Shown here piece by piece: positions 30,001 through 41,700 of a stretch of DNA of 64,000 nt. Numbering within the stretch: the stretch's first letter is position 1; every line of letters begins with the position of its first letter. Source of the DNA: Pseudoscleropodium purum (lineage: Eukaryota; Streptophyta; Bryopsida; Hypnales; Brachytheciaceae); assembly GCA_963969395.1 (NCBI GenBank), contig OZ017798.1:22684173-22748172 (forward strand), in the 5' to 3' direction. The translations under genes and the position numbers were made by a program. Below the pieces are notes generated by a model. That model was not told the DNA's origin and searched no databases. It saw only the letters and a program-made list of their open reading frames with translations.

Positions 30001-31060
30001 ATAGAAGATTATTAGGTGAAAAGATAAAAATCCAACAAAAAAACAAATGTCCAACATTGACCAAAGCACTAAGGTAACTACTATAGGAGCTTAGCCTTAA
30101 ATACAAAGATGAAACAATGAAGACTAAGGTAGGGGATCAAAAGCTAGGCTCAACAAGGTGACAGTACAATTTCTATAAAACTGAAGATTATTGCATTAGA
30201 AGAATGGAAAAAGATTGGAATTTTGGGCAAAGATGTTGTGTACAAATTCATCATGCCAAAATCACATTGTGCCAACATGAGAGATAGTGTGAGAATAATA
30301 TACAATAATTCTCATAATTAGCTAATAATCTAACCACACTGAGACCTAATAGCTCTTGACCAACTGTGCATATCATGGTTATAGGAAAAACATATCATGA
30401 CTTATTACACATGTCACAATCACAATAAAATCCTACAAATAATGATAGAAATGCAAAAAACATCCTATCACCACAAGCACTAAACATTGGTGACATCCAT
30501 AGCACATCAAAGAAAATAAACACCCATAATATATGAGTTCACCAAGTGTAGTAAGTGGTTTCACAACCACCCTTTTATTTGTCCATTTTGTCGGTGTTGA
30601 AGCCCTTTCACATTGGCAAATTCAATGGCTTTCTCTAAAAAACAAACAAAAAACTATTAGAAAATCCTACAAAGATGAAGGTACGTGTCCATGCTTTAAT
30701 ACACATTTGGAACAAATCCAACGAACTATCGGAATTTCTTACAACGGTGGACTAAAACAATCCATGTACCACCCAATGGAACAAATGTTGCATAACATCA
30801 TAGTGGCATTGTGCTTGGTGATTCTACATAATATACATTTTAGTCTAGTTGAAATATGTGAACTACTAGTATCAATCCTCCCATCAATGTGAGGCAAATG
30901 CTATGGTATACAATTGTGGGTGTGATAATTCCAAATCTTGCCATCACAATTTTCTAAGAGCAATACTCTCAACTTGAGTATTTTATGCATTCATAGAATA
31001 AAACACCTTGCAATTACATTGAGTGTAGTTGGTGCAATGACATTGTCTACTACAAATAGA
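27031..31060. other. 3' flank of the AAA-ATPase, then AT-rich intergenic DNA
   Basis: 27031-27450 is probably 3' UTR and flank. A poly-T run lies at about 27532-27545. From 27.6 to 31.06 kb no gene or element is recognised; the 119-residue ORF at 30533-30892 has no visible domain. Confidence 0.4.
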
Positions 31061-34000
31061 CAACACTAGAAGAAAACAATGTTTTTTAGGATGTTTTAAA
31101 GAGACATGCATGTTTTCTGAAACATGAGCTCTAGAATATGGTGGCTGCCTAGGGAGCAAGAATTTTTGGAGATGTTTTGACGAACATGTAGATGTCAAAT
31201 CTAAGACAGGTAAATGTTTCATTTAACAAGAATGTTAAATGAAACATTGCAGGAAACATCCATGCGTTTTTTAAAACGTCCTTAAAAATAGAGAATTGCC
31301 ACATCGGCACAGAGAAACCTTTTTACAGGCTGTTTACTTGGGAAAGTTTTTGTGGGGTTAGATTGGAAGTTGACCAACTGTGGCATTTAGGGAAGATGGA
31401 CTGGTCATTATTTTTATACAATGTCAATTTGTTAGAGTGAAATCACTATATAATTTTGTTAATCACTAGACAATTTTGTCATGACTAGTTCAAAGAGAAT
31501 GACTCAAAGCTTTACATATATACACAAAAATATAGTATTTTAGAAAAAAAATTCAAAAACTTTTATTTTGAGTATTATTTATTTTTTGGAGGCTACTCGA
31601 CAAGTTCCGTTCTAGGCTTCTTGTGGTATAACTTTTGCTCCTAGGCACTAATTGAAATAAAAATTATATTCCTATAAAGCTAATTGATTTTTGTATCTTA
31701 TGATAAAGTTTTAAAAAAATTGACTGAAAATTGAGGTCATAGGAACTTGTCCATTTTTCCACTCAAGGGAACAATGTGACATCTAGGGTTAATTTTTGGT
31801 GAATTTGACAATTTTTCTTATTCATTTTGTTTTATTTTTGGATTTTAGAAAACTAACTTTTTTGCCAATCCTAACAAACCGGTATCGTATAAAGGCAACT
31901 TTTCAAATTATAAAAGAAATTTTTTACATTATAAAAGCAACCTTTTGCATATATAAAACAACCATTCATATTATGAAAATCATAGTTCATATATAGAAAA
32001 AATTTACAAGCTTGAATGCTCAAATTTGAGTTGGGAGAATAATGAATACAAGTTAGTGCAAAAAAACAAAAAGAAATGAGTGGAGAAAAGCAAGAACAAA
32101 CAAGTAGAAGAAAACAAGAAAAAACTTTGTATAGAAGTAAATTTTTTTCAAGTCTTTTTAATTAGTAAATGAAAATTCTATTTAGAATTTTCAAGTAAGG
32201 ATTCTTCAAAATTTTAAATTTTAATGAATGAAATATTATTGATTGATGTTTGATTCTAAATTTTTATATTTCTTATAATTCAATTCAGAAATTTCTAAAA
32301 AATAATTAAAAACGATATATAAACATTTTAGAAATTTTTAGAAATTTTCACTTTGGGGGGAGATTTTTAGAGTGAAGTTCAAGATTTGTAAAAATTTGGA
32401 TTCAGAATTTAATTAGTGAATAGTCACTCAATAAAATTTAAAATTTTGTGTAATTCTTAAGGAATAATTCTAAAAGTAATTTTGATTCTAGTCATTACAG
32501 AATCTTGAAAAAAGCTTACTTGTATTAATAGTTTTATTTCAATTGTAAGTTAAATTAAATTATAAAAAAATCAAAAAATACTTTTAAAAAATTGAAAATT
32601 TATTCAAATAATCTTTGCTTTCCAACTTTGAATGTTAATATCTCCTAATTTGTATAGTCATGAAATTCTAACTATATGATTTGAGACAAGTGAAGTGCAA
32701 GATCCTATGGTTTGATTCTTAAAAACTTCTTTTTAGATTTTCTTGAATGAATGTAGCTAAACTTTCAATATTGAGTCATTTTCAACAAAAAATCAGTCTT
32801 AGAACTTTAGGGGTAAAATCAATATTTTTTAACTTAGGACATGCAAATGGTTCAAAATATTGGCCTTGAAATTTTTAGGGAAGTTGTTTTACATTATGCT
32901 CCATAATTCATAGAGTGAAATATATATATATATGTATATTCTTGAAATTGTAATAACTACTATTTAGAACACATATGGTTTGCATAATGGGAAGTACTAG
33001 TTTTTTTTGCTTCAAGCACTATGACTTTGGGGTTGAAAGACAATTGCAAGTAATACTTACTATTCTTGGTTGAAAATGAGATTAGTATTGGAATGCAATA
33101 ACTTCTAGAATTTTTTTTTTCTTTTTAATATTTTTACCATAAATCCTTTAGAAAATAGAGTACATGTGTGAAAATGCAGATTTAGAATAATCCAATTGTA
33201 AAAATTATATACAATAGAATAGTGATGGAAAATGCAAGGAAATAATATACTAAATATTGCTTTAAAAAAAGAGATATTAAAACTTATAACTTTTTAAGAA
33301 CGAAATCTATGTCTCACATTTAGAGATGCTCATTTTAAACCATTTGCATGTTTGATAAATAAAAATTGTATTCTTCACACATGCACCAAGGTGCAACAAT
33401 TTCATAATGTAAAGAAGCTGGAAGCTTAGCTATTTTTTGAGAATTTTTTTGGACATCTTTTTTAGTGTAATTATTGTTTATATTTTCTTCCAAACAATAT
33501 AGAAAATTGGAAACAAAACAATGATTTATTGATTTTGCACTCACTTCTATTGTATATTGTACTTATTTCATTTTCCATTGAGGGCTTTAAAATAATTGAA
33601 TTGCAAATAGAATAAAAGACGTTGCACTTTTCATATCATAGCCTTGTTCAATATTTCTAACACAAATTCTTCTTTGCATATTTAGGAACAATTTTGTTAT
33701 CATTTTGAAATTCTATGAGTCAGTTCTTCTCCTATAAATTAAAATTCTATCTAATTTTAATATTTCACTATTTCATTCATAAAAGGTTATCTTTAAAATG
33801 TAGGTAAAATAATAGTATTGTAAAAGTAGATATTCACCTTTTGCTATTACGTTTATGACATGTAAATCCAAAATGCAAAGACACTACATTTTGGTGTTGA
33901 CAAAACTTTAAAGAAAAAGAAATTCTAAAGTGCACACTATTTTTAGTTAGTTATTTTAAAAAGTGATGTCTTCTTTTAGTGTAGCTTCAACCTTAAACAT

Positions 34001-35365
34001 TTGATTTTAATGATGAATGATTATGATTTTTCAATTCAACATTTTGTGCAAGGGTGTCTAATTCAAATCTTCATTTTCTATTATTGAGGGCTCTTTTAAA
34101 TTAGCATGATGTGAAATACATCTTGCAAGGAAAATCACAAGAGATATTTGATTTCACAATATGTATGATACATTTAAATAAATTGAAAGAATTCTTAGAG
34201 CTTATAGTTTTTGTTGGGATTAACATTTTGGATTTGACCTGGGACAAGAAGAATGATAGAAAGACTACAAATGACTTGTACACATTAGCAAGGGCTTCAA
34301 ATTTGACTACAAGTAAATTTCTAGAAATTTTTGAGGGCTAAGGTAAAACAGTGACCACATGTAAAAAAAATAGGTGAAAGCAAACCACATAGCATTTTTT
34401 TTCCAAAAAAGGTCACTTGCATTGACATTTGAGTAACATGGCACCCAAAGAGGATGAAGTGGCATACCAAGTCAGCATGCTTTAATGCCATTTTAGAATT
34501 CTAACACTGTTATAGTAGACGTTAGCTAAGATTTCCTCTATTGCATGTGGATGTTTTTTGTGATGTCAATAGCGATGTCCTCTATGACATCGAGATTTTT
34601 TTGTGATGTCAACTAAGACGTTCTTTTTAACATCTAGATGTTTTTGTGAGACAACATTGTATTCATCATATTACTTAAATCTGAAATTATTTTTTAATAA
34701 TAAAAAATTACGTTTCAGATGTCCCATATAGTTTGTCTTCCCTCCTACCATTCCTTTTGTATAAATAGCTTGCCTTCTCATGTCAAAATACTTAAAATAT
34801 AGCTTTTGAAGTCATTCAATATTATTGCCAATACAATGTATGGTGTATAATGTATGACATATTGTGTATGATGTATAATTTATTGTGTATGCTATATAAT
34901 CTATTGTATATGGCATGTATCTAAGCTAACAACAAAATTAATGTTTGAAGAAACTTCTCAAAAAACGTACAAAGATCAAAATTGTTGTTGCTAAAAATAG
35001 CATTCAAATTCTTATAGATGTCCAAGTTGATGATACTAAAAACAATATGAATTTTTATCAAAAAACATGACGTCAACTACCACCTCATCTTTTGATCAAG
35101 TGAAATAAATCCTAGGTGGCATTATTTGCTTGCCTAGCGCTTATGTGGCTGCCAAATGGTACATTTGGGGCACTTTTAAAAACCATGTTTCTTGTGATGT
35201 TTCTCTAAAAACATGGCATGTTTTTTCAAATTTTCTTGTGTTTTTACTATGTCAACTTTTATGAATTTTTTTAAACATCTGGAGTAAACATGCTTCACAT
35301 TTCTAAAAACATGTGGACACGTTTTAGCACTTGTTAAAAAAAAACACGATTTTCTTATAGTGCAA
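31061..35365. mobile_element. non-autonomous CACTA (CMC/EnSpm) element with CAA target duplication
   Basis: Element 31064-35362 (4299 bp) starts CACTAGAAGAAAA and ends TTTTCTTATAGTG, whose complement is CACTATAAGAAAA. Both ends match the plant CACTA consensus (CACTACAAGAAA), and CAA lies directly outside both (31061-31063 and 35363-35365), the expected 3-bp target duplication. Both subterminal zones carry many copies of ATGTTTTTTAG/AAACATG-type words, as CACTA elements do. No transposase-like ORF is present inside; the interior is AT-rich and simple. It would depend on an autonomous partner. Confidence 0.85.
34549..34654. repeat. three short spaced repeats inside the CACTA element
   Basis: GATGTTTTTTGTGATGTCAA-like words occur at about 34549-34569, 34592-34612 and 34637-34654, spaced about 45 bp. 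They may be subterminal repeats of a nested or internally rearranged CACTA copy. Confidence 0.55.
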
Positions 35366-36427
35366 TTTTCAAACATAAAATGTTGCATCTAAGGCCTATA
35401 ATTCCTTCCTTGTATCATAGAATAACGTAGAGTGTCTCTATGCTACACAATAAGAAGGTTCTCCAAAGCCATAGGCAACACTCTTGTATACAGTTCCGCA
35501 TGTTGCTCACATACATGTGCCTACATGTTTGGATCATCTATGTTATTTAGTGCAATGTTAGCATTTTGTTTGATTGGTAAAATTGGATGGCATCCAAATA
35601 ATAAATAATAAGATGAAAAAAATGCTAGAAAGGCTTGTTTACTAAACTAGTAGCCATTGCTATCCATAGAAGCTTGAAGTCCCTATTTTCACGATGCCCC
35701 TTCTTCAAGCTATACTTCCAAAGCTCCCACTTGATGGTTTGCACCATGCGCTTTTCCAATCCATTCACTTTAGGGTGATCTCTCAAAGCAATGTAGTAAT
35801 CAATCATTGTTTGTTTATACAAGGCTTGAAATTTACCAAAAAATTCATGTCCTTAATTTGTCAACACCTCTATTGGAACTCTAAAGTGGCTCAAAATACA
35901 ATTTAAAAATGAATAAGTTTCCCCTTCACACTAAACTTGTCAAACTATACTACCAACTCAATTTGTTTAGAAAAATGTTTAATCATCCCCAATACATATT
36001 TGTTGTGTCATTGTGTCACTAGCAATGGTTCTACAAAATCTAAACTCCACCTATAGCCCAATTATATGATGACAATGGTTGTAATTGAAGCATGAGGGCA
36101 TTAAATGATGCATACACTCTATTACATACTATACATCTAGCTACCAACAATTGGACTTGCATATGCACACCTTGCCACCAATGATGAATTTGAAGCAAGC
36201 TATAAGTTCACTACAATCTAAAGTGCCCCAAGTCCTCATGTGTATGCACAATCAACTTCATTCTTTCATGAAGTGTCACTACCATCTTTTTATTGCCTTC
36301 TAGCTACATTTAAAGCAAATGAGCTTCCTCCCACACTAACTACATGGCTCATTGTAGAACATGATCTCTTTCTTTGGTCAATGCCGCAATCATTAATTTG
36401 CCATGCTTCAAGTATTTCTAAACCTTA

Positions 36428-37155
36428 GGGTGAATGCAAGAAACACCTTCCGGTTTTGTTGCATTGGCCACAATACTCATGATTTTTTCAATAGTACTAT
36501 AAAATTAGAAAAAAATTTTGAAAAAATTTGAAAAATATGTTTCATGTATAAAACTTTAAAGAAAAGTTATCCTACAAAAGAAAAGCATAGAAAAAAAATT
36601 TAAGTAGGAGAACAAGAAAATTGCAAAATCTCATGAAAATAGATATTTTGACATTTTAATTTGTAAAAAATAGGGAAGATAATTTTTAAAGAAACTAAAA
36701 ATTTTCCATTTGAGAAGACTTCATGAATAGATTTTACTAAATAAATGACCTTGAAACCATTTTCATTGTTTAGAATTGTACATGTAAGGGAGCCCTGTTT
36801 GCATGCATGTAGAAGACATAAAATAATGTTTTTTTAAATTCTTTTTGGTGGGCACATACATCTCTAGTGTAGAAATAGAGCCCCAAAATTTGAGCTCTAG
36901 ATCATTAATTTTGGATAGTCCCTAGAACTGAAAACTCCTAAACTACAAAGTGTGACAAATTAGCTAAATTGAAATTGAAATATAAAATGATTTTTGAAAT
37001 TTTTTGAAAAATAAATTCTCTAATTATTGTCTAAATTTTGATCTTCACAAAAAAATTCAAGCACATTGGCTTCAATTTGCAAAAGATATAGCCAATCACA
37101 ACTTAGAAACTACAAATGTGACACAAAACAGTACTAGTGTTTCTTGCATTCACCC
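36428..37155 (-). mobile_element. 728-bp TIR element (family of three in this window)
   Basis: The ends are perfect 19-bp inverted repeats GGGTGAATGCAAGAAACAC (36428-36446) and its complement (37137-37155). It sits inside the gypsy relic. Its complement aligns along its whole length with 52499-53528 once the nested MITE there is removed (726 bp) and with 51562-52275 (714 bp). There is no transposase ORF and no clear target duplication, so the superfamily is open. Confidence 0.85.
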
Positions 37156-37162
37156 CTCTACA

Positions 37163-37438
37163 CATTAGAGGATTTCTGGGGGCTCGAGAGGGCCGTTTCA
37201 AGCTAGTGCTCCCTATAGTTTCCCTCCTACAATTCTAACAAACGGTTGTTCCCAAAATAAAGAAAAATTTAAGAAAAATTCATTCTTGAAATGAAGAAAA
37301 AAGTTGAAAAAAAAGTTTCATTTTTTTAAAACGTGGCAGTCGTTGTGCCACAATAGCGAGCTACTACAGAGAAATTCTCACAATTTGGAAACTACCAAGA
37401 ACTCATATTCCTCTAGAGGGCAAAAAGCTCCTCTAATG
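37163..37438. mobile_element. 276-bp TIR element (copy B)
   Basis: The ends are CATTAGAGGA and TCCTCTAATG. It has the same length and internal block order as 9243-9518. It begins seven bases after the right end of the 728-bp element, so two unrelated short elements sit back to back in the gypsy relic. Confidence 0.7.
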
Positions 37439-38799
37439 TCATCAAAAATAGCCTTGGCACCTTTTAACTCTTTACTTCCATCTATAATTATCTTGGCTAT
37501 AATAGCTTCTTTGGTAGTATCTCCAATCATTGCCATAATACTCAAGTGGGCAATAGAATGCTAGCTTGGTAATGAATTTCCTCCCTCCACGTATCATTAA
37601 GCCCTAATAGAGTCCACTTGACTGAGACTTAGATTGCGGCTCAAGCTATCAACATCTATATTCATCAAGCCAACCTGGTATACAACTTTATTTAAGTCAT
37701 TCTACTTCAACATTAGAGTCCATTGTGCAAGCTTCTATGTAAGCTTGTCAGAATCCATTAACTACTTCAATGGTTGTTGGTCTATCACCAATAGAAATTC
37801 ATTGCCATATAAATAACAACAAATATGAACAATAGTCCAAATCTTTGTTACGCACTACATTAAATGAGCTATACTATGCCTCCACATTGTTGTTGGAATG
37901 ATTGGCAAAAGCTACTACAAACTCCATGATGCTATCATTGACTATTTGAGTCAACATCACGCCAATCGCTAGTGAGGTTCAATCTGTGTGTAATTGATAT
38001 GACCTACTAGAAATTGGTTTCTTCAATATTGGTATTGATGCTAAAGGTTCTTTTAATTGCTTGAAAATGACCTCTTGCTCATCTCCCTACATCCAATGTT
38101 GATCATTCTTTGTCAGTATAGTCAATGATTTTGCAATGGCACTAAATGTCTTTACAAATTTTTAATAGTAATCATACAAATCCAAAAATGCCCACAATCT
38201 ATTCATATCCTTTAGCCTTGGAATAGAAAGCATTACCTCTACTTTGCTTACAACCACTTCCAATCCATTTAAATATATCATGTCGCACAATTACTCCACC
38301 CGGTCATAAAAAAAACTTACATTTGCTTGGATGTAGTTTTAATCCATGAAGCTTCAATTTAGCAAACACTTCCATCAAGTGAGCTCTATGTTGATTTTGG
38401 TTTGTGCTATTAAAATCAATAATGTCATCAATTTAGCATTTAACAAATTCCAAGTGAGAAAATATCTTATTCATTACTTTTTGAAATTTCAATAGTGCAT
38501 TTTTCAATCCAAATGGAAGGAACCTCTATTAATATAATCAATTCTTTCTATCTTCATCAATTTTATAGAATGTTGTTTTTTCCTTATCACCTTTTCAAAT
38601 ACCAAGTTGGTAATAACCTAACTAGTAAACTAGAGATCCAAAGTACTAAATACTTTGGCATAATCAATAGTGTCAAATTATCCTCCAATATTGGCATTGC
38701 ATAATGGTCAAACTTTGTGAACTAATTAATTCTTCCCTCACATCCTCTTCTTGGTTCAAATTTTATAGACATTTTTCTTAGATGGCATGACTATTGCTG

Positions 38800-41700
38800 A
38801 TGCATATGTTCAATTTAGTGAAGCTAACTCCACCAATCCGGCCTCCAATTATTCCTTGGTCCGGGCTTGAATCAAGTTGCATTCTACTTTAATATTAACA
38901 CTTCTACAACTTACAATAAATTGGTGCATCATTCGTCAAATTAATCCATACTTCTTGCTATTTTACTTCTAAATTGTAAAAATTAATTTAACCGATTTAA
39001 ACTAACTAGGTGGCCATGGTTTTGGAATCTAAGTGGTGGCAGTATAAATTTAATTATTTTAAGTTGTAGGAAATTTCTTGCCATTTTTAAAAACCTAAAT
39101 TACAAAGTAATCCAACCTTCCTAATAAAAGATATGGGCAGATGAAGTTTAGCCTTTAAGTGGCTACCCAAACTACATCCACTTTTTGGGACAACTTCTCT
39201 ATTTCAAACGATTTAGAAATCTGGGACTTAACTTTAGGTCACTAATTTCTATTTAAATTTTGAGTTTGAACTTACACAAATGATATTCAAGTGACTTCAT
39301 CCATTTTATAATCTAAACTTCATCCTTCATTATCTTTTGAGTTTGGAGGTATTCTCCTAAGTTTGAACTAGTTCTAGACTTCTCTATGTTTTTTCTATCC
39401 AATTATAAGTCTAAGTTCTTATTTGGTAAGCCTTAATCTAATTTTCTTAGCTAATCCTTGATTACTTTGAAGGATTGAATTACTTTTTGATCAATGATTA
39501 TTTATTATATATTTTATGTTTGTTCTTTAAATATTTTGATTTTTAACTTTCCAAAATGGTAAAGCACTTTTGATTTGGACTATTTCTAATAAAAAATTAT
39601 GGATGGACGAGGTTTGATTGCTAATCAGTACTTTGAATGTCATTCACTATTTATTATTCATTTACGATTCAAGAGGAATAGTGTCTCCATTTGCTATTTT
39701 GTCTTTGTGAAAATTTGTTAACTACTTGATATTTTTATATGTTTGATTTTTAGTACAAAGTCTTTGTAATGTAACTACCTTCTATCTCTGACTAACTTCT
39801 CCTTCTCCTTCCTCCTTTTCTTTCCTAACTCCTCTTTAAACACTATTCCTCTTGAAGTATTTATGGCACTAGTGACTTCCAACTATCTTTCAATTCCGAA
39901 GGTGAGGTTCAATGGAGCACTTATTGTTCAATAAATATCTAATCTCCAACATCTAATCTCCCATTTGACTGGCCAACAAGATTTTGAGATCCCTTCCTAA
40001 TCTCTATCTTTTACCTCCTTCAATATTTAACCACTCTTATCTTCTTCCTTACAACATGAGTTCTTAAATGGAAAGAACTTTGATTTGAGTGTGGGTTAGA
40101 GGTTGTAAGTTGGAAGCTTGCAAGGAGAGTTGATCACGAAGGTGGTTACTTCTAAGTGTCTTTCCTACTAATGGCCATTTTGCACCATGAATTTATGCAT
40201 CCCTCTCATTTTTGCCCACCTATCCTACCTTGCTATTTTTCTATCCTTACTTATAAAGATCTTTGATCCAATTATTGGCTCAATTTTTGCCACAATGGCC
40301 TACCCCAAGGATAGGGCCAATTGCCGAGCAGATTGGTTGGCCTAAGTTGCCTTGAGTGATTTAGAACTTTGGATGTTTTTACCAAAAAAATTGGGTTTCA
40401 TTCCTGGGAACCCACTTATTAAAATAAAAATTGAAAACATGAAAAATTAATGCTAAAATTGAAGCTTCACCATTTGGAAGGTTTAGGCCCAAATTTGGAA
40501 ACAACATACAAGGGATAAGTTGCTAATTGGATATAAGAGGTAGGGAATGGTAGCCTTGTCAATGTATTAACTTCTACCACAGTCTAAGGAATTTCTTGCT
40601 TAGAGAAGCCAAAGCTTTGTTGTCTAATTAGAAACCATGGAACTTTACACAAAACCTAGAGAAATTGATAACATGTGTTAGTATGATTGGGTTAGTATAA
40701 AATGAATTAGTACAAAACTCAATTTAGACAAGTTAGTACAAAAGTTGGTCAAGATACTAAAACTCAAAAGATATCATACTAGAAGCCCTCCAAAGTGGCA
40801 TCACAAAGGTACAGTGGGGGATTATCTAAGGGTTAGTACAACCATCAAAACTTAACAAAACTCAACCAAATTAAAATAAGTGACTCCAAGAAGCACAAGT
40901 TAGTCACACCACTTGCAAAAATTGCACTAAAGAGTCAACTTTGAAAGGACCCCACTGTCTTTCAAACAAGCTTAACCCCTAAAGGTCAAAATTGCGTTTT
41001 TTGGCAACATAGCAATTTTGGGCCACTCACTATAAATGGATTTTTTATTCTTCTTTTCTGAAATTTTCACACAACATGTGCTCAAGAAGTAGCTTTAAGG
41101 CCCAACAATTTTCATAACTTTTGACTACATGGTTCAAAATTTATTGTATGATATGTCATTTTCAATGCTCGGCGGACAACCCAAAAATTTCTTTAAAAAT
41201 CACTTTTTTCAAAAATGAAAATTTGAAATTTATTTTTTAGATTTATGTATACAAGGAAAGCTTTGATACATCCCATTTTGATTTACACGATGAAAGTTAT
41301 GAGATGTTCAAGTTTGCGGGTAGTTATGGATTCCCTACTTGAAAATAAACTTTGGAGTCCTTTATTTAACTGTATTTTTAATATTTTTGAAAAAAATAAA
41401 AAAATATGATATAATTTATTGATTACTACATTACTACCTTTGGGATTGAAAATTTTCAATTTTATAATTAAATTCTTAACAATTTAGGGTTTTAAATCAC
41501 TTTGTACTTCTTTCTACTTACTATTTTTTTCCTATATGTTGTGAAATTCCAGATGATCTAAAATTTTTCAAGCATGTAGCCAACTTGCCTTGAAAAATGA
41601 ATCCAAAGAAGCACCATCATTTTGGACATTTTTCCATGCAAATGTGACCTTGTGAAGTGCAGCTGCCCGTATTTTCACAAGGCCAAAAAAATGATTTTTG

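Larger units (their letters stand above)
35625..38790 (-). pseudogene. decayed Ty3/gypsy retrotransposon pol (RT to integrase)
   Basis: Read on the minus strand, the order is that of a gypsy pol. Near 38500 is PFGLKNALLKFQ, and near 38425 an IDDI in place of the reverse transcriptase Y/F-x-DD box, followed by a HLMEVFAKLKLHGLKL and SKCKF run. Further on (about 36190-36120) is an integrase zinc-finger-like WWQGVHMQV...C-x2-C, and at 35650-35775 the integrase end NGLEKRMVQTIK..LWIAMA. Multiple stop codons break the frames, so it is dead. Two TIR elements (36428-37155 and 37163-37438) interrupt it between the integrase zinc region and the RNase H region. No LTRs were identified, and gag and protease are not seen. 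Confidence 0.8.

Noticed and set aside
30533..30892. 119-codon ORF on the plus strand
   Set aside because: No recognisable motif, and composition like the surrounding non-coding DNA.
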